In this document: positions 15,257-21,531 of the stretch, one piece after another
How positions within the stretch are numbered: position 1 is the first letter of the stretch
How the letters are laid out: each line of letters opens with the position of its first letter
From: a virus
Length of the DNA: 38,802 nt
Virus record (IMG/VR): IMGVR_UViG_3300021440_000011
Coordinates: 1-38,802 of that record
Strand: one strand, 5' to 3'
Notes under the pieces: model-generated
Told to the model about the DNA's origin: nothing
The model's input: only the letters and a program-made list of their open reading frames with translations
Database searches by the model: none
Made by a program: the position numbers and the translations under genes

Positions 15257-15913
15257 TTGCGTTTGCAGCGCCACTAACCTATCTATGCCTATAGCTACCT
15301 CGAATACCACGCCATGCGGCCAGTCTTTACGCACAGAACAGCCAGCTACCTCAAGACCTCCTATGCGCCAATCAATTGTCCGCTCGCTATAGTGTGGCAA
15401 TTCATCCGCATCTATTGCGCTTCCTCCATAAACTTTGGTAAGCACATCTAGTGCTTTTTCGATATACGGCGCTTTACTTCCGTGGCTGGCAAAAAGCTGA
15501 AATTCCATCTGGTAAAACTGAACCAGCCGCAGCTTGCTTGCCCTCATCGTGTCAGGCTTTTCTTCGTCTCGGAACGATAGGCCAACCTGCCACATACAAA
15601 ACGGAAGGCGCTTCTTCATTTGCGCTTCTTGGTCAAAGCGCAGGCGCATCGCTTCAAAAGTCCCCGCCGTCGTTTCCGGTCGCAGGTAGCCGCGCCTGCC
15701 TGCGTCGATCAAATCGAACTTGGCTTCAATATGCCCTCTTAATTGCTCGGCTGGCGTCAATATCGGTGTCTCGGTTCGCTCCATCTGCACAGCAGGATTC
15801 AGCTCTCGCCATGTGTCCAAGAGCAAAACAGGAATCTCCCTCACCAAACACTCGCGGCGCAAAATTTCGCGCTCACTCCACAACACTGTTGCGTTTGAAA
15901 AACAATTTTTCAT
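15251..15913 (-). CDS. Stand-alone class II aminoacyl-tRNA synthetase core, GlyRS-like
   Basis: 220 residues. YLRPETTAGTFEAM (76-89) matches the YLRPETAQGxF signature of glycyl-tRNA synthetase and relatives. LPFCMWQVGLSFRDE (103-117) followed by FYQMEFQLF (133-141) is class II motif 2. SERTIDW (176-182) and a GLEVAGCSVRKDW segment follow the GlyRS active-site strand, and GIDRLVAL (209-216) is motif 3. There is no anticodon-binding domain, and full GlyRS is about twice as long. It may be a catalytic remnant that charges something other than tRNA or modifies host translation. It has a plausible ribosome site (GGGACGATAAG) and lies between two attC-like sites. Confidence 0.7.
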   Translation of the reverse strand: MKNCFSNATVLWSEREILRRECLVREIPVLLLDTWRELNPAVQMERTETPILTPAEQLRGHIEAKFDLIDAGRRGYLRPETTAGTFEAMRLRFDQEAQMKKRLPFCMWQVGLSFRDEEKPDTMRASKLRLVQFYQMEFQLFASHGSKAPYIEKALDVLTKVYGGSAIDADELPHYSERTIDWRIGGLEVAGCSVRKDWPHGVVFEVAIGIDRLVALQTQS

Positions 15914-15933
15914 CTTATCGTCCCGTCGTAAAT

Positions 15934-15993
15934 GGCTAACTACTACTTCAATATGAAGCTCCGCCTACCGGCTTCGCGCCGATGACGTTATAC
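15934..15993. other. attC-like recombination site (short), array 1
   Basis: 60 bp, the classic minimal attC length, with outer boxes GGCTAAC and GTTATAC on the + strand and inner complementary segments around GAAGC and GGCTTC. It separates the synthetase-like gene from the 51-residue ORF upstream. The inner boxes are less regular than at 14926 or 16156. Confidence 0.5.
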
Positions 15994-15999
15994 ATCAAA

Positions 16000-16155
16000 T
16001 TATAATATTCTGTAGTCACTATGAATGCTGTTCGTCTTGGCGTGGAAAAAATGCGACTCCGTTCTATCTTCATCAATGTAAAACTTAGTGTAACAAGGGT
16101 GAACGTGAAAGTACGCCCAACGCACAAAAAATAGCAATTGTAAAAATAGTTTCAT
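16000..16155 (-). CDS. Short cassette ORF, hypothetical
   Basis: 51 residues (MKLFLQLLFF at the start, then VRWAYFHVHPCYTKFYIDED). The ATG directly follows the closing box of the attC-like site at 16156-16239 and the TAA lies 7 nt before the next site, exactly filling one cassette. A hydrophobic N-terminus could be a membrane anchor. No family recognised. Confidence 0.5.
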   Translation of the reverse strand: MKLFLQLLFFVRWAYFHVHPCYTKFYIDEDRTESHFFHAKTNSIHSDYRIL

Positions 16156-16239
16156 TTATAACCCCTCATTCAAGCCGACGCATCACCGCCAGCGGTTTCG
16201 TTTGGCGCTGCATCAGCGCGGCTTAATTTTGCGTTATAC
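16156..16239. other. attC-like recombination site, array 1
   Basis: 84 bp with outer boxes TTATAAC and GTTATAC and strong inner boxes (TTCAAGCCGACGC / GCGCGGCTTAA). Read on the - strand, its first half is identical over 27 bases to the first half of the array-2 site at 27757-27839, showing that the two arrays share cassette ends. Polarity, from the extra C in TTCAAGCC, is + as top strand. Confidence 0.8.
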
Positions 16240-16389
16240 AATTTTCCAGCCATACACGATTTCACCAAATTTAATTAATCCGTCTTTAGTTTCCGCACCT
16301 TCATCGGTTACGGACAAAATCTTTCGCCATCCGCTTGCTGTTTTTATTTGCTGCCCTGCTTTTATGTTTGTCCCAAGCTTAAATATCAT
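16234..16389 (-). CDS. Short cassette ORF, hypothetical
   Basis: 51 residues (MIFKLGTNIKAGQQIKTASG then WRKILSVTDEGAETKDGLIK), a compact mixed alpha/beta sequence ending GWKIV. It has a good ribosome site (GGAGATTGG) and its TAA stop lies inside the next attC-like site. It looks like a small OB/SH3-like beta barrel, but that is a guess. Confidence 0.55.
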   Translation of the reverse strand: MIFKLGTNIKAGQQIKTASGWRKILSVTDEGAETKDGLIKFGEIVYGWKIV

Positions 16390-16404
16390 TTCCAATCTCC
16401 AGCC

Positions 16405-16475
16405 GTCTACCCGGCACTCAAGGCGACGCCGTTAAGCATCGCGGTTTATATTAGCGCCAAAGTTCTGCGTTAGTC
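16405..16475. other. attC-like site with internal deletion, array 1
   Basis: 71 bp, outer boxes GTCTACC (mutated from GTCTAAC) and GTTAGTC on the + strand. It is a near-copy of the array-2 site at 27380-27465: on the - strand, runs of 12, 22 and 25 bases are identical, but this copy lacks 15 bases that carry one inner box. The loss of one inner box and the changed outer box suggest it is inactive. Confidence 0.7.
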
Positions 16476-16712
16476 ATCATGTTTGGTTGTTTCATCAAGC
16501 CGCCATGAAAACCACCAAGCTGCAAAAGAGAAGAACACAGCCTGCCAGTTGCCATGCTTAAATATCGCCCCTCCTAGGGTAATAACAAAGGCGGATGCCA
16601 TTAAGTAATGGCTTAAACGTAACGGCTTGTATTTTACATACTTATATATTTTGCCGCCTAACAAGTCGCCCAAGTGGGACGCTCCAACAGTTTGTGGTGT
16701 TTCTTTAGTCAT
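16470..16712 (-). CDS. Small two-span membrane protein in cassette
   Basis: 80 residues from ATG 16712, with GGGG 8 nt upstream; starts at 16718 or 16742 are possible. After a polar segment (LGDLLGGKIYKYVKYKPLRL) come two hydrophobic helices (HYLMASAFVITLGGAIF and AVFFSFAAWWFSWRL). It ends in the outer box of the site at 16405-16475. Probably an inner-membrane protein; role unknown. Confidence 0.55.
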   Translation of the reverse strand: MTKETPQTVGASHLGDLLGGKIYKYVKYKPLRLSHYLMASAFVITLGGAIFKHGNWQAVFFSFAAWWFSWRLDETTKHDD

Positions 16713-16739
16713 TATCATCGCCCCTTGGCTTTGCGTTGG

Positions 16740-16951
16740 CATGATAGATACAGGCCGGTCGTTACTCCGGCTATCAGCTCACACATCTAAGTATGCCTAC
16801 TCAGAATTAGTCCCCATGCCTGGGAGTTGGCTGTTAATGGTGCTGATTGCTGCGGCGCTACAGCCAGCCGTTGCCACCCATCCAGCTACGGATAGTGAAC
16901 CGCCCAATTTACGCCTGAGTGTCTACTTTCCACTCCGCTGTATCTATCATG
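16740..16951. repeat. 212-bp segment with 14-bp perfect terminal inverted repeats
   Basis: CATGATAGATACAG at 16740-16753 is repeated inverted at 16938-16951. The segment sits between the last - strand cassette gene and the small zinc-ribbon ORF. No target-site duplication is evident. It contains a hairpin (GCCGG/CCGGC at 16753-16772) and short ORFs on both strands. It could be a miniature mobile element, a structured RNA gene or a fused cassette; the sequence does not decide. Confidence 0.55.
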
Positions 16952-16956
16952 CTTAA
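16741..16956 (+). CDS. Possible + strand cassette ORF within the inverted-repeat segment
   Basis: A 71-residue ORF whose ATG follows an attC-type closing box (GTTGGCA, 16734-16740) and whose TAA lies in an opening-type box (GCTTAAC, 16951-16957). It has a hydrophobic stretch (SWLLMVLIAAALQPAVA). It is the only ORF in array 1 that reads in the usual attC direction, opposite to its neighbours. A 36-residue hydrophobic ORF on the other strand (16797-16907) competes. Low certainty. Confidence 0.25.
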   Translation: MIDTGRSLLRLSAHTSKYAYSELVPMPGSWLLMVLIAAALQPAVATHPATDSEPPNLRLSVYFPLRCIYHA

Positions 16957-16971
16957 CACGTCTCAAAATAG

Positions 16972-17082
16972 TCAAATCAAAAACTTATTTTTCTGCATCC
17001 TAGTCCTTTTCTTGCAATCTGGGCATTTTCCAGCAACAGCTCTCTTTGCCGTTGCCTTATGTAATTTATAATTTTTGCTCAA
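16972..17082 (-). CDS. Small zinc-ribbon-like protein
   Basis: 36 residues from a TTG overlapping the end of the upstream gene: a very basic chain with a CPDC pair (residues 19-22) ending RTRMQKNKFLI. It is too short for a complete four-Cys zinc site but could bind metal as a dimer. Position as the last gene of the overlapping early operon supports it. Confidence 0.4.
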   Translation of the reverse strand: MSKNYKLHKATAKRAVAGKCPDCKKRTRMQKNKFLI

Positions 17083-17416
17083 CAGCTTTAATAAGCGCCT
17101 TCATGTTTAGTTCAGCATGGTATCTACCTTTACACTTAACAAGCGCAGTCGCAGCAGATTCAATGGATTCTAACCTGACCAGATTGGCACGTAATGCCGC
17201 CAGTTCTTCGGCCTGTGCGTCTAGCTTGGCTTGCATGGCTTCTAGCCTATTAGAAGCTTCGCTTAATACAATGTCTGCATCATGGTCGCATTCGGCGGGT
17301 ATACGCATATAAAATTCGGAAATATTCCCATTGGAGCAATGTTCGGCTAATTCATTAAGGCGATTGCACAAAATATCAATTGGCACGGTTTTTGGGTCTT
17401 TATATTGATTGCTCAT
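17066..17416 (-). CDS. Early coiled-coil protein
   Basis: 116 residues, helical. A central heptad segment AKLDAQAEELAALRANL (about 64-80) is nearly the same as one in the upstream gene product. It starts in an ATGA overlap with that gene. Likely a small oligomeric early protein; role unknown. Confidence 0.55.
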   Translation of the reverse strand: MSNQYKDPKTVPIDILCNRLNELAEHCSNGNISEFYMRIPAECDHDADIVLSEASNRLEAMQAKLDAQAEELAALRANLVRLESIESAATALVKCKGRYHAELNMKALIKAVEQKL

Positions 17417-17718
17417 TCCTTTACCTCTAGTACAGAAGAAATGCCCAATTCTTTCTCACCAGTTAGAATATAGGTTGGCTCATAGTTAGAGTCATAGAGG
17501 CCAAATTGAAATGCTGTTAGCGCGTTATCTTTGTAAGTGGCTTTTGCAAACCCACGCAAAGCCGCCAGTTCTTCGGCTTGCGCGTCCAGCTTGACTTGCA
17601 TGGATTCGGTAGCGGCTTCCCATCCGTCAAAAGCAACCTGCTTAGTAGATGCCTTTTGGTTGATTACTTGCGCGTATTTGCTTGCATAAAACCAATTGTC
17701 AAATTCGTCGACCATCAC
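17413..17718 (-). CDS. Early hypothetical protein sharing a coiled-coil motif with its neighbour
   Basis: 101 residues. The N-terminal FDNWFYASKYAQ and GWEAATESM pattern is typical of short phage early proteins that end in DUF551-like modules. VKLDAQAEELAALRGF (about 42-57) repeats the motif of the adjacent gene. ATGA overlap with the ERF stop shows translational coupling. Confidence 0.55.
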   Translation of the reverse strand: MMVDEFDNWFYASKYAQVINQKASTKQVAFDGWEAATESMQVKLDAQAEELAALRGFAKATYKDNALTAFQFGLYDSNYEPTYILTGEKELGISSVLEVKE

Positions 17719-18407
17719 CCCCCCTGTAACTCGCTAGACCTGAAGTCCACATCCACGTTGTATTGCTGTTGTTGCTCTGGCGACATGCTTTTGTATATTG
17801 CCGTTAGAGATTCCATGCTGTCGGCGTTGGTGATCAGGTTAGGCCAGTCGGTTGTGTCGCTTGTTTTTGGCGTTAGCTTGGCTTTCAACACGTCCTTTAA
17901 CGCAGCATGATCAGGCTTGACGTGAGTAGGCACTTTCTGCCACGCAGAAGCCAATTCTTGCGCTGTTTTTGCGGATTTTAATGTTTCAGCATAGTCCGTA
18001 GGTGTCTTTTTGGGCGTGTCTCTGTCAGTAGGCGGCTGTGCGTCTACTGTGTCATGCTCGGTAAGCTGCAAAGCTTGCAGCCACAGGTATCTGGTCAAAT
18101 AGCTTTGTGCGCTACCGACAATCTGTATTGGTGACGCACCTTTTACCGTTGCATCGGCTACAGGCGAGCAGAAGCTAATCACAGATTCCGGCTTGTCGCA
18201 ATCAACAATGTGGAGGGCGGCCTTTTCTTTGTCTCCAAAGTCAAGCACTGAACACAATCTCTGGTCTAGGAAAAGTTTCTGTGCAATAGGCATAAAATCC
18301 GACAATTCGTAGTATGAATAGCCTTGGAATTTGTTAAGACCACTTTTTTTCATAGGTATGGCCGCTAAATCTACCCTTACTTTTTGAAGCTTAGAATAGA
18401 CGTTCAT
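17715..18407 (-). CDS. erf: ERF-family single-strand DNA annealing protein
   Basis: 230 residues from ATG 18407, which overlaps the stop of the small upstream gene (ATGA); an in-frame ATG at 18419 would add four residues. The N-terminal 130 residues show the ERF pattern: Lys-rich GLNKFQGYSYYELSDF, a beta segment ending ISFCSP, and IVGSAQSYLTRYLWLQAL. ERF proteins anneal complementary single strands and in P22 circularise the injected genome. The C-terminal part is a linker and a small helical domain. It belongs to the leftward early operon with the Gp157-like gene. Confidence 0.85.
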   Translation of the reverse strand: MNVYSKLQKVRVDLAAIPMKKSGLNKFQGYSYYELSDFMPIAQKLFLDQRLCSVLDFGDKEKAALHIVDCDKPESVISFCSPVADATVKGASPIQIVGSAQSYLTRYLWLQALQLTEHDTVDAQPPTDRDTPKKTPTDYAETLKSAKTAQELASAWQKVPTHVKPDHAALKDVLKAKLTPKTSDTTDWPNLITNADSMESLTAIYKSMSPEQQQQYNVDVDFRSSELQGG

Positions 18408-18520
18408 TTCAGTTCCCATTGCTCCCTCATATATTCTTCTGTTTCTTCGTAGGCTTCGCGGCCTTCGCGCTCGGCACGTTCGTACTCATCTGATTGGTAT
18501 TCTTCTGTTTCGTCACTCAT
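18404..18520 (-). CDS. Very small acidic protein
   Basis: 38 residues, strongly acidic with repeats of EEY/EYER type (SDETEEYQSDEYERAEREG). It is linked by ATGA overlap to ERF and by 4-nt overlap to the Gp157-like gene. Such overlapping mini-genes are often regulatory or simply translational couplers. No family recognised. Confidence 0.5.
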   Translation of the reverse strand: MSDETEEYQSDEYERAEREGREAYEETEEYMREQWELK

Positions 18521-19008
18521 TTGATGCTAAGCCTCATACCGTCTATTTCCAAGTGCGCCCCGTCCAACAAGCCGTTTTCTTGGATAAATTTCTTGATTGC
18601 CGTTTTGTCGACTTCTTTTTTTATCCTTACAAGGCTGTCGGGAAGCAGATCAATATCGTCAATGATGACTCTAGGAGGGCATTTTGCCAACTTTACCGAA
18701 AATTCAGGGCATTCAATAGAATCTATGCCTGTTTTTATCATACTTGTAAGCAAATATTCTTTTAACCGTGCAACATGCGCCTCTTTGAATTTTCTCCTTT
18801 CTGCCATGCGTTGTTCAGCTAATTTAATAGCTTCGCATTCTGATTCTATTGACTGAAAATATCCTGCTACATTGAGCGCTTTAGAAGTAAAGTCGTCTTT
18901 AATCCCTGTGCTTTCTAATGTGTCAATAAATGTTTGCTCATCGCACCACTGCAAATTATCAAGTATCGTCAAGTATTCATTTGTTATGTCGTATAAAGGT
19001 CTGCTCAT
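18517..19008 (-). CDS. Siphovirus Gp157-family protein
   Basis: 163 residues. An N-terminal helical coiled-coil half with KEYLLTSMIKTGIDSIECPE leads into the conserved beta part FSVKLAKCPPRVIIDD and a KKEVDKTAIKKFIQENG helix, the typical Gp157 layout. The family usually lies next to ERF or RecT-type annealing genes, as here, and is thought to act in recombination or host-resistance functions; the exact role is not established. Confidence 0.75.
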   Translation of the reverse strand: MSRPLYDITNEYLTILDNLQWCDEQTFIDTLESTGIKDDFTSKALNVAGYFQSIESECEAIKLAEQRMAERRKFKEAHVARLKEYLLTSMIKTGIDSIECPEFSVKLAKCPPRVIIDDIDLLPDSLVRIKKEVDKTAIKKFIQENGLLDGAHLEIDGMRLSIK

Positions 19009-19211
19009 GACATTACCCCGCCAATTGGTAAATAATCGTGTTCGTCAACAATCCCATAATATTCGTCTAGCTCGACAACCGGTTCTTCGCACTCGTCCAA
19101 TATCCTTTTTTGTTCGCGGTATATGTTGCCAAACGCTTCTTTTTCGCTTTCTCCGTAAACCAATCCTTTGCAGGTATAGGTAACGGTGTATTCATAAGTT
19201 TTGGCTTGCAT
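19005..19211 (-). CDS. Small early hypothetical protein
   Basis: 68 residues, beta-rich start (TYEYTVTYTCKGLVYGE) followed by an acidic tail with EYYGIVDEHDYLPIGG. Overlaps both neighbours by 4 to 20 nt in the leftward operon. No family recognised. Confidence 0.5.
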   Translation of the reverse strand: MQAKTYEYTVTYTCKGLVYGESEKEAFGNIYREQKRILDECEEPVVELDEYYGIVDEHDYLPIGGVMS

Positions 19212-19380
19212 GTTGCCCTTCCAAAATATTCAAAACTGCGTTTAATTCCAAGTCTGTTTCACGCATGTGCGACAAACGCCCACGCTCATAGCCAAGCTTG
19301 TATGCTTGTTTTATCAAGTCGTGATGGCCTTTATATTTGTCCCATATTTCGATAATTTCCGGCGTGGTAAGCTCGATCAC
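19192..19380 (-). CDS. Small early hypothetical protein
   Basis: 62 residues from a GTG start that overlaps the preceding stop (GTGA). Helical, with IWDKYKGHHDLIKQAYKLGY. It could be a small nucleic-acid-binding or adaptor protein; nothing specific is seen. Confidence 0.5.
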   Translation of the reverse strand: MIELTTPEIIEIWDKYKGHHDLIKQAYKLGYERGRLSHMRETDLELNAVLNILEGQHASQNL

Positions 19381-19550
19381 GACACGTAACCTGCAAACAC
19401 AATAGCCAAAACAATCACCTCAAACGCAAATGCCATCGCAATTAATGGTTCGATCCTTTCTTTTTTGATTGGAATTTTGCCCCAATCGTTTACTGCAAAA
19501 TCTCGGTTGTAAACTGATTGGCGGATGGTTTTTCGCTTTTCGATAATCAT
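19377..19550 (-). CDS. Small membrane-anchored early protein
   Basis: 57 residues from ATG 19550, chosen because it overlaps the upstream stop (ATGA). A basic N-terminal half is followed by a C-terminal hydrophobic span (PLIAMAFAFEVIVLAIVFAG), so a tail-anchored inner-membrane protein is likely. Role unknown. Confidence 0.5.
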   Translation of the reverse strand: MIIEKRKTIRQSVYNRDFAVNDWGKIPIKKERIEPLIAMAFAFEVIVLAIVFAGYVS

Positions 19551-19750
19551 GCTGCAACACCGTTTATATGAGCCATTCCCCATTTGTTTACCATGCTTAA
19601 AACATTGGCCTTAGAAGCTTCTATTTGTTCAGCTGTAAAACCTAATTTTTTGCATTTGTTAGTAGCGTAAATTATTGAATCGTTGACTGTTGGTGTCCAC
19701 GCCATTGCTTCAAATGCGTAAAAAGAAAATTCTGATTTGTAGTTGTACAT
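19547..19750 (-). CDS. First gene of leftward early operon, hypothetical
   Basis: 67 residues from ATG 19750, preceded by CCGGGGAAA as ribosome site; an in-frame start at 19792 is upstream of the predicted transcript start and less likely. Aromatic-rich start (YNYKSEFSFYAFEAMAW) then helical with EQIEASKANVLSMVNKWG. No family recognised. Confidence 0.55.
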   Translation of the reverse strand: MYNYKSEFSFYAFEAMAWTPTVNDSIIYATNKCKKLGFTAEQIEASKANVLSMVNKWGMAHINGVAA

Positions 19751-19782
19751 GTGTGTTTCCCCGGTGTGTTTTGGATGGTTAA

Positions 19783-19810
19783 AATATAGCACATTGCGAA
19801 TTAATTACAA
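19783..19810 (-). promoter_or_regulatory. Leftward early promoter
   Basis: On the - strand: -35 TTGTAA (19810-19805), 16-nt spacer, -10 TATATT (19788-19783). The predicted start near 19776 gives a short leader before the 19750 gene. It is placed to drive the recombination operon and then array 1. Confidence 0.6.
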
Positions 19811-19863
19811 TAGGTAAAAGCGATATGTTTATATTTATTTTCATCCCTACATACCATAAATCA

Positions 19864-19869
19864 TATAAT
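19864..19869 (+). promoter_or_regulatory. -10 element upstream of the exported beta-helix gene
   Basis: A perfect TATAAT 34 nt before the ATG at 19903, but with no good -35 at the usual distance. The promoter, if real, would need an activator or be weak. It is divergent from the leftward early promoter. Confidence 0.35.
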
Positions 19870-19902
19870 CTATTTTCTTTTAATGACTTAGATAAAACAA
19901 AT

Positions 19903-21003
19903 ATGAAAACACTTAAAATATTATTTTTAATTTTTCCGCTCACGGCTTCGGCTTTTTTTGAAAACCAGATCAATGTTACTGGGTTATCGACTGCAAATAC
20001 GGCGGCGGCGGCATTAGCTAATAAGAACATTATCCAGAACGCTGTTAACCAAGGGCTTTCAATTAGCTCAACCGTAAATATTCTTAGCCAAAATGCGTAT
20101 ATTGATGCGGTGGCAGGTGCAAAGGGCATTGTTGTACCAGCAAATACTAAGATTAACTTAAACAAAACTACGCTTAAGGTTTACCCAAACGCTTCAAATT
20201 CTTATAGTATTTTTAGAGTTGAAAGCGTCAACAACGTGATTATCCAAGGCGACGCTACCAGCAAGCTAATTGGTGACCGTGATTTGCATGATTACAGTGT
20301 TGCGGGATTTTTCGGGTTTGGTATTTCAATAAAAAACTCGTCAACCGTCACACTATCCGGTTTTAACATTAGCGACATGATGGCGGATGGCGTTTATGTC
20401 GGTGGCGCGTCTAATTCGACTATTAGGTTACAGTATATGACGTTAGATCATAACCGTAGACAAGGCATGTCTGTTATTGCCGTTAATGGCATGGTAGTAA
20501 CTGGCTGTACGTTTAGCAACACGGCAAGCGGTGACCCAGCGTTAGGGATTGATTTTGAGCCTAATTCTCCTACACAGTTAATTTATAACGTACAAGTTGC
20601 GAGTAATACCTTTGTTAATAACCAAGGCGGCGGCATGAAGGCTTATACTGCAAGTTATCTTGATGACAATTATTACAATGTATTGATTAACAACAATTCA
20701 TTTAATGAAACAAACCCAGCAATAACCTTTTCTAATTCTAGGAACATTATTGCGAAGTTTAATACTATGACAGTTGCTCAGAATTGCGTGACAATGGTTG
20801 GTTCTACGAATAACCAAGTTTTTTCTAACACTTGCATACGTAAAACGCCGGGCAGTACGGCATTATACGCCCCCGTTATAGTCGGTCGCCCTAATACTGG
20901 TAATACGTTTATAAACAACACGTTGACAAGCTATTCCGGCGTTGTTAAACCAGCCAATACACCTGCAAGCCAAGTTTTGACTACAGGTAATATATTAAAC
21001 TAA
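19903..21003 (+). CDS. Exported right-handed beta-helix protein
   Basis: 366 residues from ATG 19903. It begins with a classical Sec signal peptide (Lys-containing start, hydrophobic LKILFLIFPLT, predicted cut after ASA). The body is a pectin-lyase-like parallel beta-helix: a SIFRVESVNNVIIQGDA turn, then many NxxITFSNSxNI-type coils with VxISNNTF/NNNSF patterns. Tailspikes lack signal peptides, so this is not a virion spike in the usual sense. It may be sent to the periplasm or cell surface to alter polysaccharide, receptor access or exclusion. It is monocistronic, between the divergent early promoter and the HTH regulator. No ribosome site is obvious. Confidence 0.65.
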   Translation: MKTLKILFLIFPLTASAFFENQINVTGLSTANTAAAALANKNIIQNAVNQGLSISSTVNILSQNAYIDAVAGAKGIVVPANTKINLNKTTLKVYPNASNSYSIFRVESVNNVIIQGDATSKLIGDRDLHDYSVAGFFGFGISIKNSSTVTLSGFNISDMMADGVYVGGASNSTIRLQYMTLDHNRRQGMSVIAVNGMVVTGCTFSNTASGDPALGIDFEPNSPTQLIYNVQVASNTFVNNQGGGMKAYTASYLDDNYYNVLINNNSFNETNPAITFSNSRNIIAKFNTMTVAQNCVTMVGSTNNQVFSNTCIRKTPGSTALYAPVIVGRPNTGNTFINNTLTSYSGVVKPANTPASQVLTTGNILN

Positions 21004-21018
21004 CATCGCAAATAGCTA

Positions 21019-21047
21019 TTGACATAGTGATTGCTATTAGCTATATT
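21019..21047 (+). promoter_or_regulatory. Promoter of HTH regulator, probably leaderless
   Basis: -35 TTGACA (21019-21024), 17-nt spacer, -10 TATATT (21042-21047). The predicted start falls at or next to the ATG at 21054, so the mRNA is likely leaderless, as for some phage repressor messages. TAGCTAT occurs twice around the promoter (21013-21019, 21038-21044) and could be an operator. Confidence 0.6.
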
Positions 21048-21053
21048 GAAATT

Positions 21054-21245
21054 ATGAATTTAATACTTGAATATAGACGCAGTAAAAAAATTACCCAAAA
21101 AGTTTTGGCGAGCAAGATCGGCATAAGCCAATCTGTGCTATGCGATTATGAGTTAGGTAAAAAGATCCCATCAGTAAAAACCGCTAAAAAAATCGAACAA
21201 ATCACAAAAATATGCGCCAAAAAAATTGTTTTTGGTGATACTTAA
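21054..21245 (+). CDS. HTH (Cro/CI-type) transcriptional regulator
   Basis: 63 residues from ATG 21054. ITQKVLASKIGISQSVLCDY followed by ELGKKIPS is a standard HTH_3/XRE helix-turn-helix. It has no cleavage or dimerisation domain, so it is Cro-sized. A GTG at 21027 would add nine residues but lies within the promoter. It probably controls the divergent early genes and its own promoter. A strong terminator follows. Confidence 0.75.
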   Translation: MNLILEYRRSKKITQKVLASKIGISQSVLCDYELGKKIPSVKTAKKIEQITKICAKKIVFGDT

Positions 21246-21272
21246 ATCCTCCATGATGTTGTGTTCATTACT

Positions 21273-21298
21273 GCCCTCGTTCCAGAGGGCTTTTTTTT
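21273..21298 (+). terminator. Rho-independent terminator after HTH gene
   Basis: 6-bp G+C-rich stem (GCCCTC / GAGGGC), 6-nt loop and eight T residues. It ends the HTH transcript 28 nt after its stop. Confidence 0.85.
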
Positions 21299-21312
21299 GC
21301 CTAAAATTTATT

Positions 21313-21341
21313 TTGACAAGGCAATATTTTTAGTTTAATGT
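21313..21341 (+). promoter_or_regulatory. Rightward early/replication promoter
   Basis: -35 TTGACA (21313-21318), 17-nt spacer and a weak -10 (TAATGT, 21336-21341; alternatively TTTAAT at 21334). It precedes the RHH gene and the replication operon. The poor -10 suggests control by a regulator. Confidence 0.5.
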
Positions 21342-21368
21342 AGCACATAAATAACACAGGAATAATAA

Positions 21369-21530
21369 ATGAAAAGAGACGAGCAAGTGCATTTAAGGAT
21401 ACCTTATGAAGTTAAAGAGGATGCAAAAAAATACGCAGTCATAGACAACAGATCTTTATCCGGTTTTGTTGTCGAGGCGGTAAAACTGCGTATCGCGGCC
21501 ATGAAAAAAGAACAATCAAAGGCCATTTGA
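21369..21530 (+). CDS. Ribbon-helix-helix (Arc/Mnt-type) DNA-binding protein
   Basis: 53 residues: a short basic beta strand (EQVHLRIPYEVKEDA) and two helices (KYAVIDNRSLSGFVVEAVKL), the Arc/Mnt repressor plan, including the NRSLSGFVVEAV second helix. It starts the replication operon and ends one base before the replication gene. Likely a transcriptional regulator of this operon. Confidence 0.7.
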   Translation: MKRDEQVHLRIPYEVKEDAKKYAVIDNRSLSGFVVEAVKLRIAAMKKEQSKAI

Positions 21531-21531
21531 T

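Noticed and set aside
15451-15956. + strand ORFs opposite the synthetase-like gene
   Set aside because: The - strand frame has class II synthetase motifs and a ribosome site; the + frames have none.
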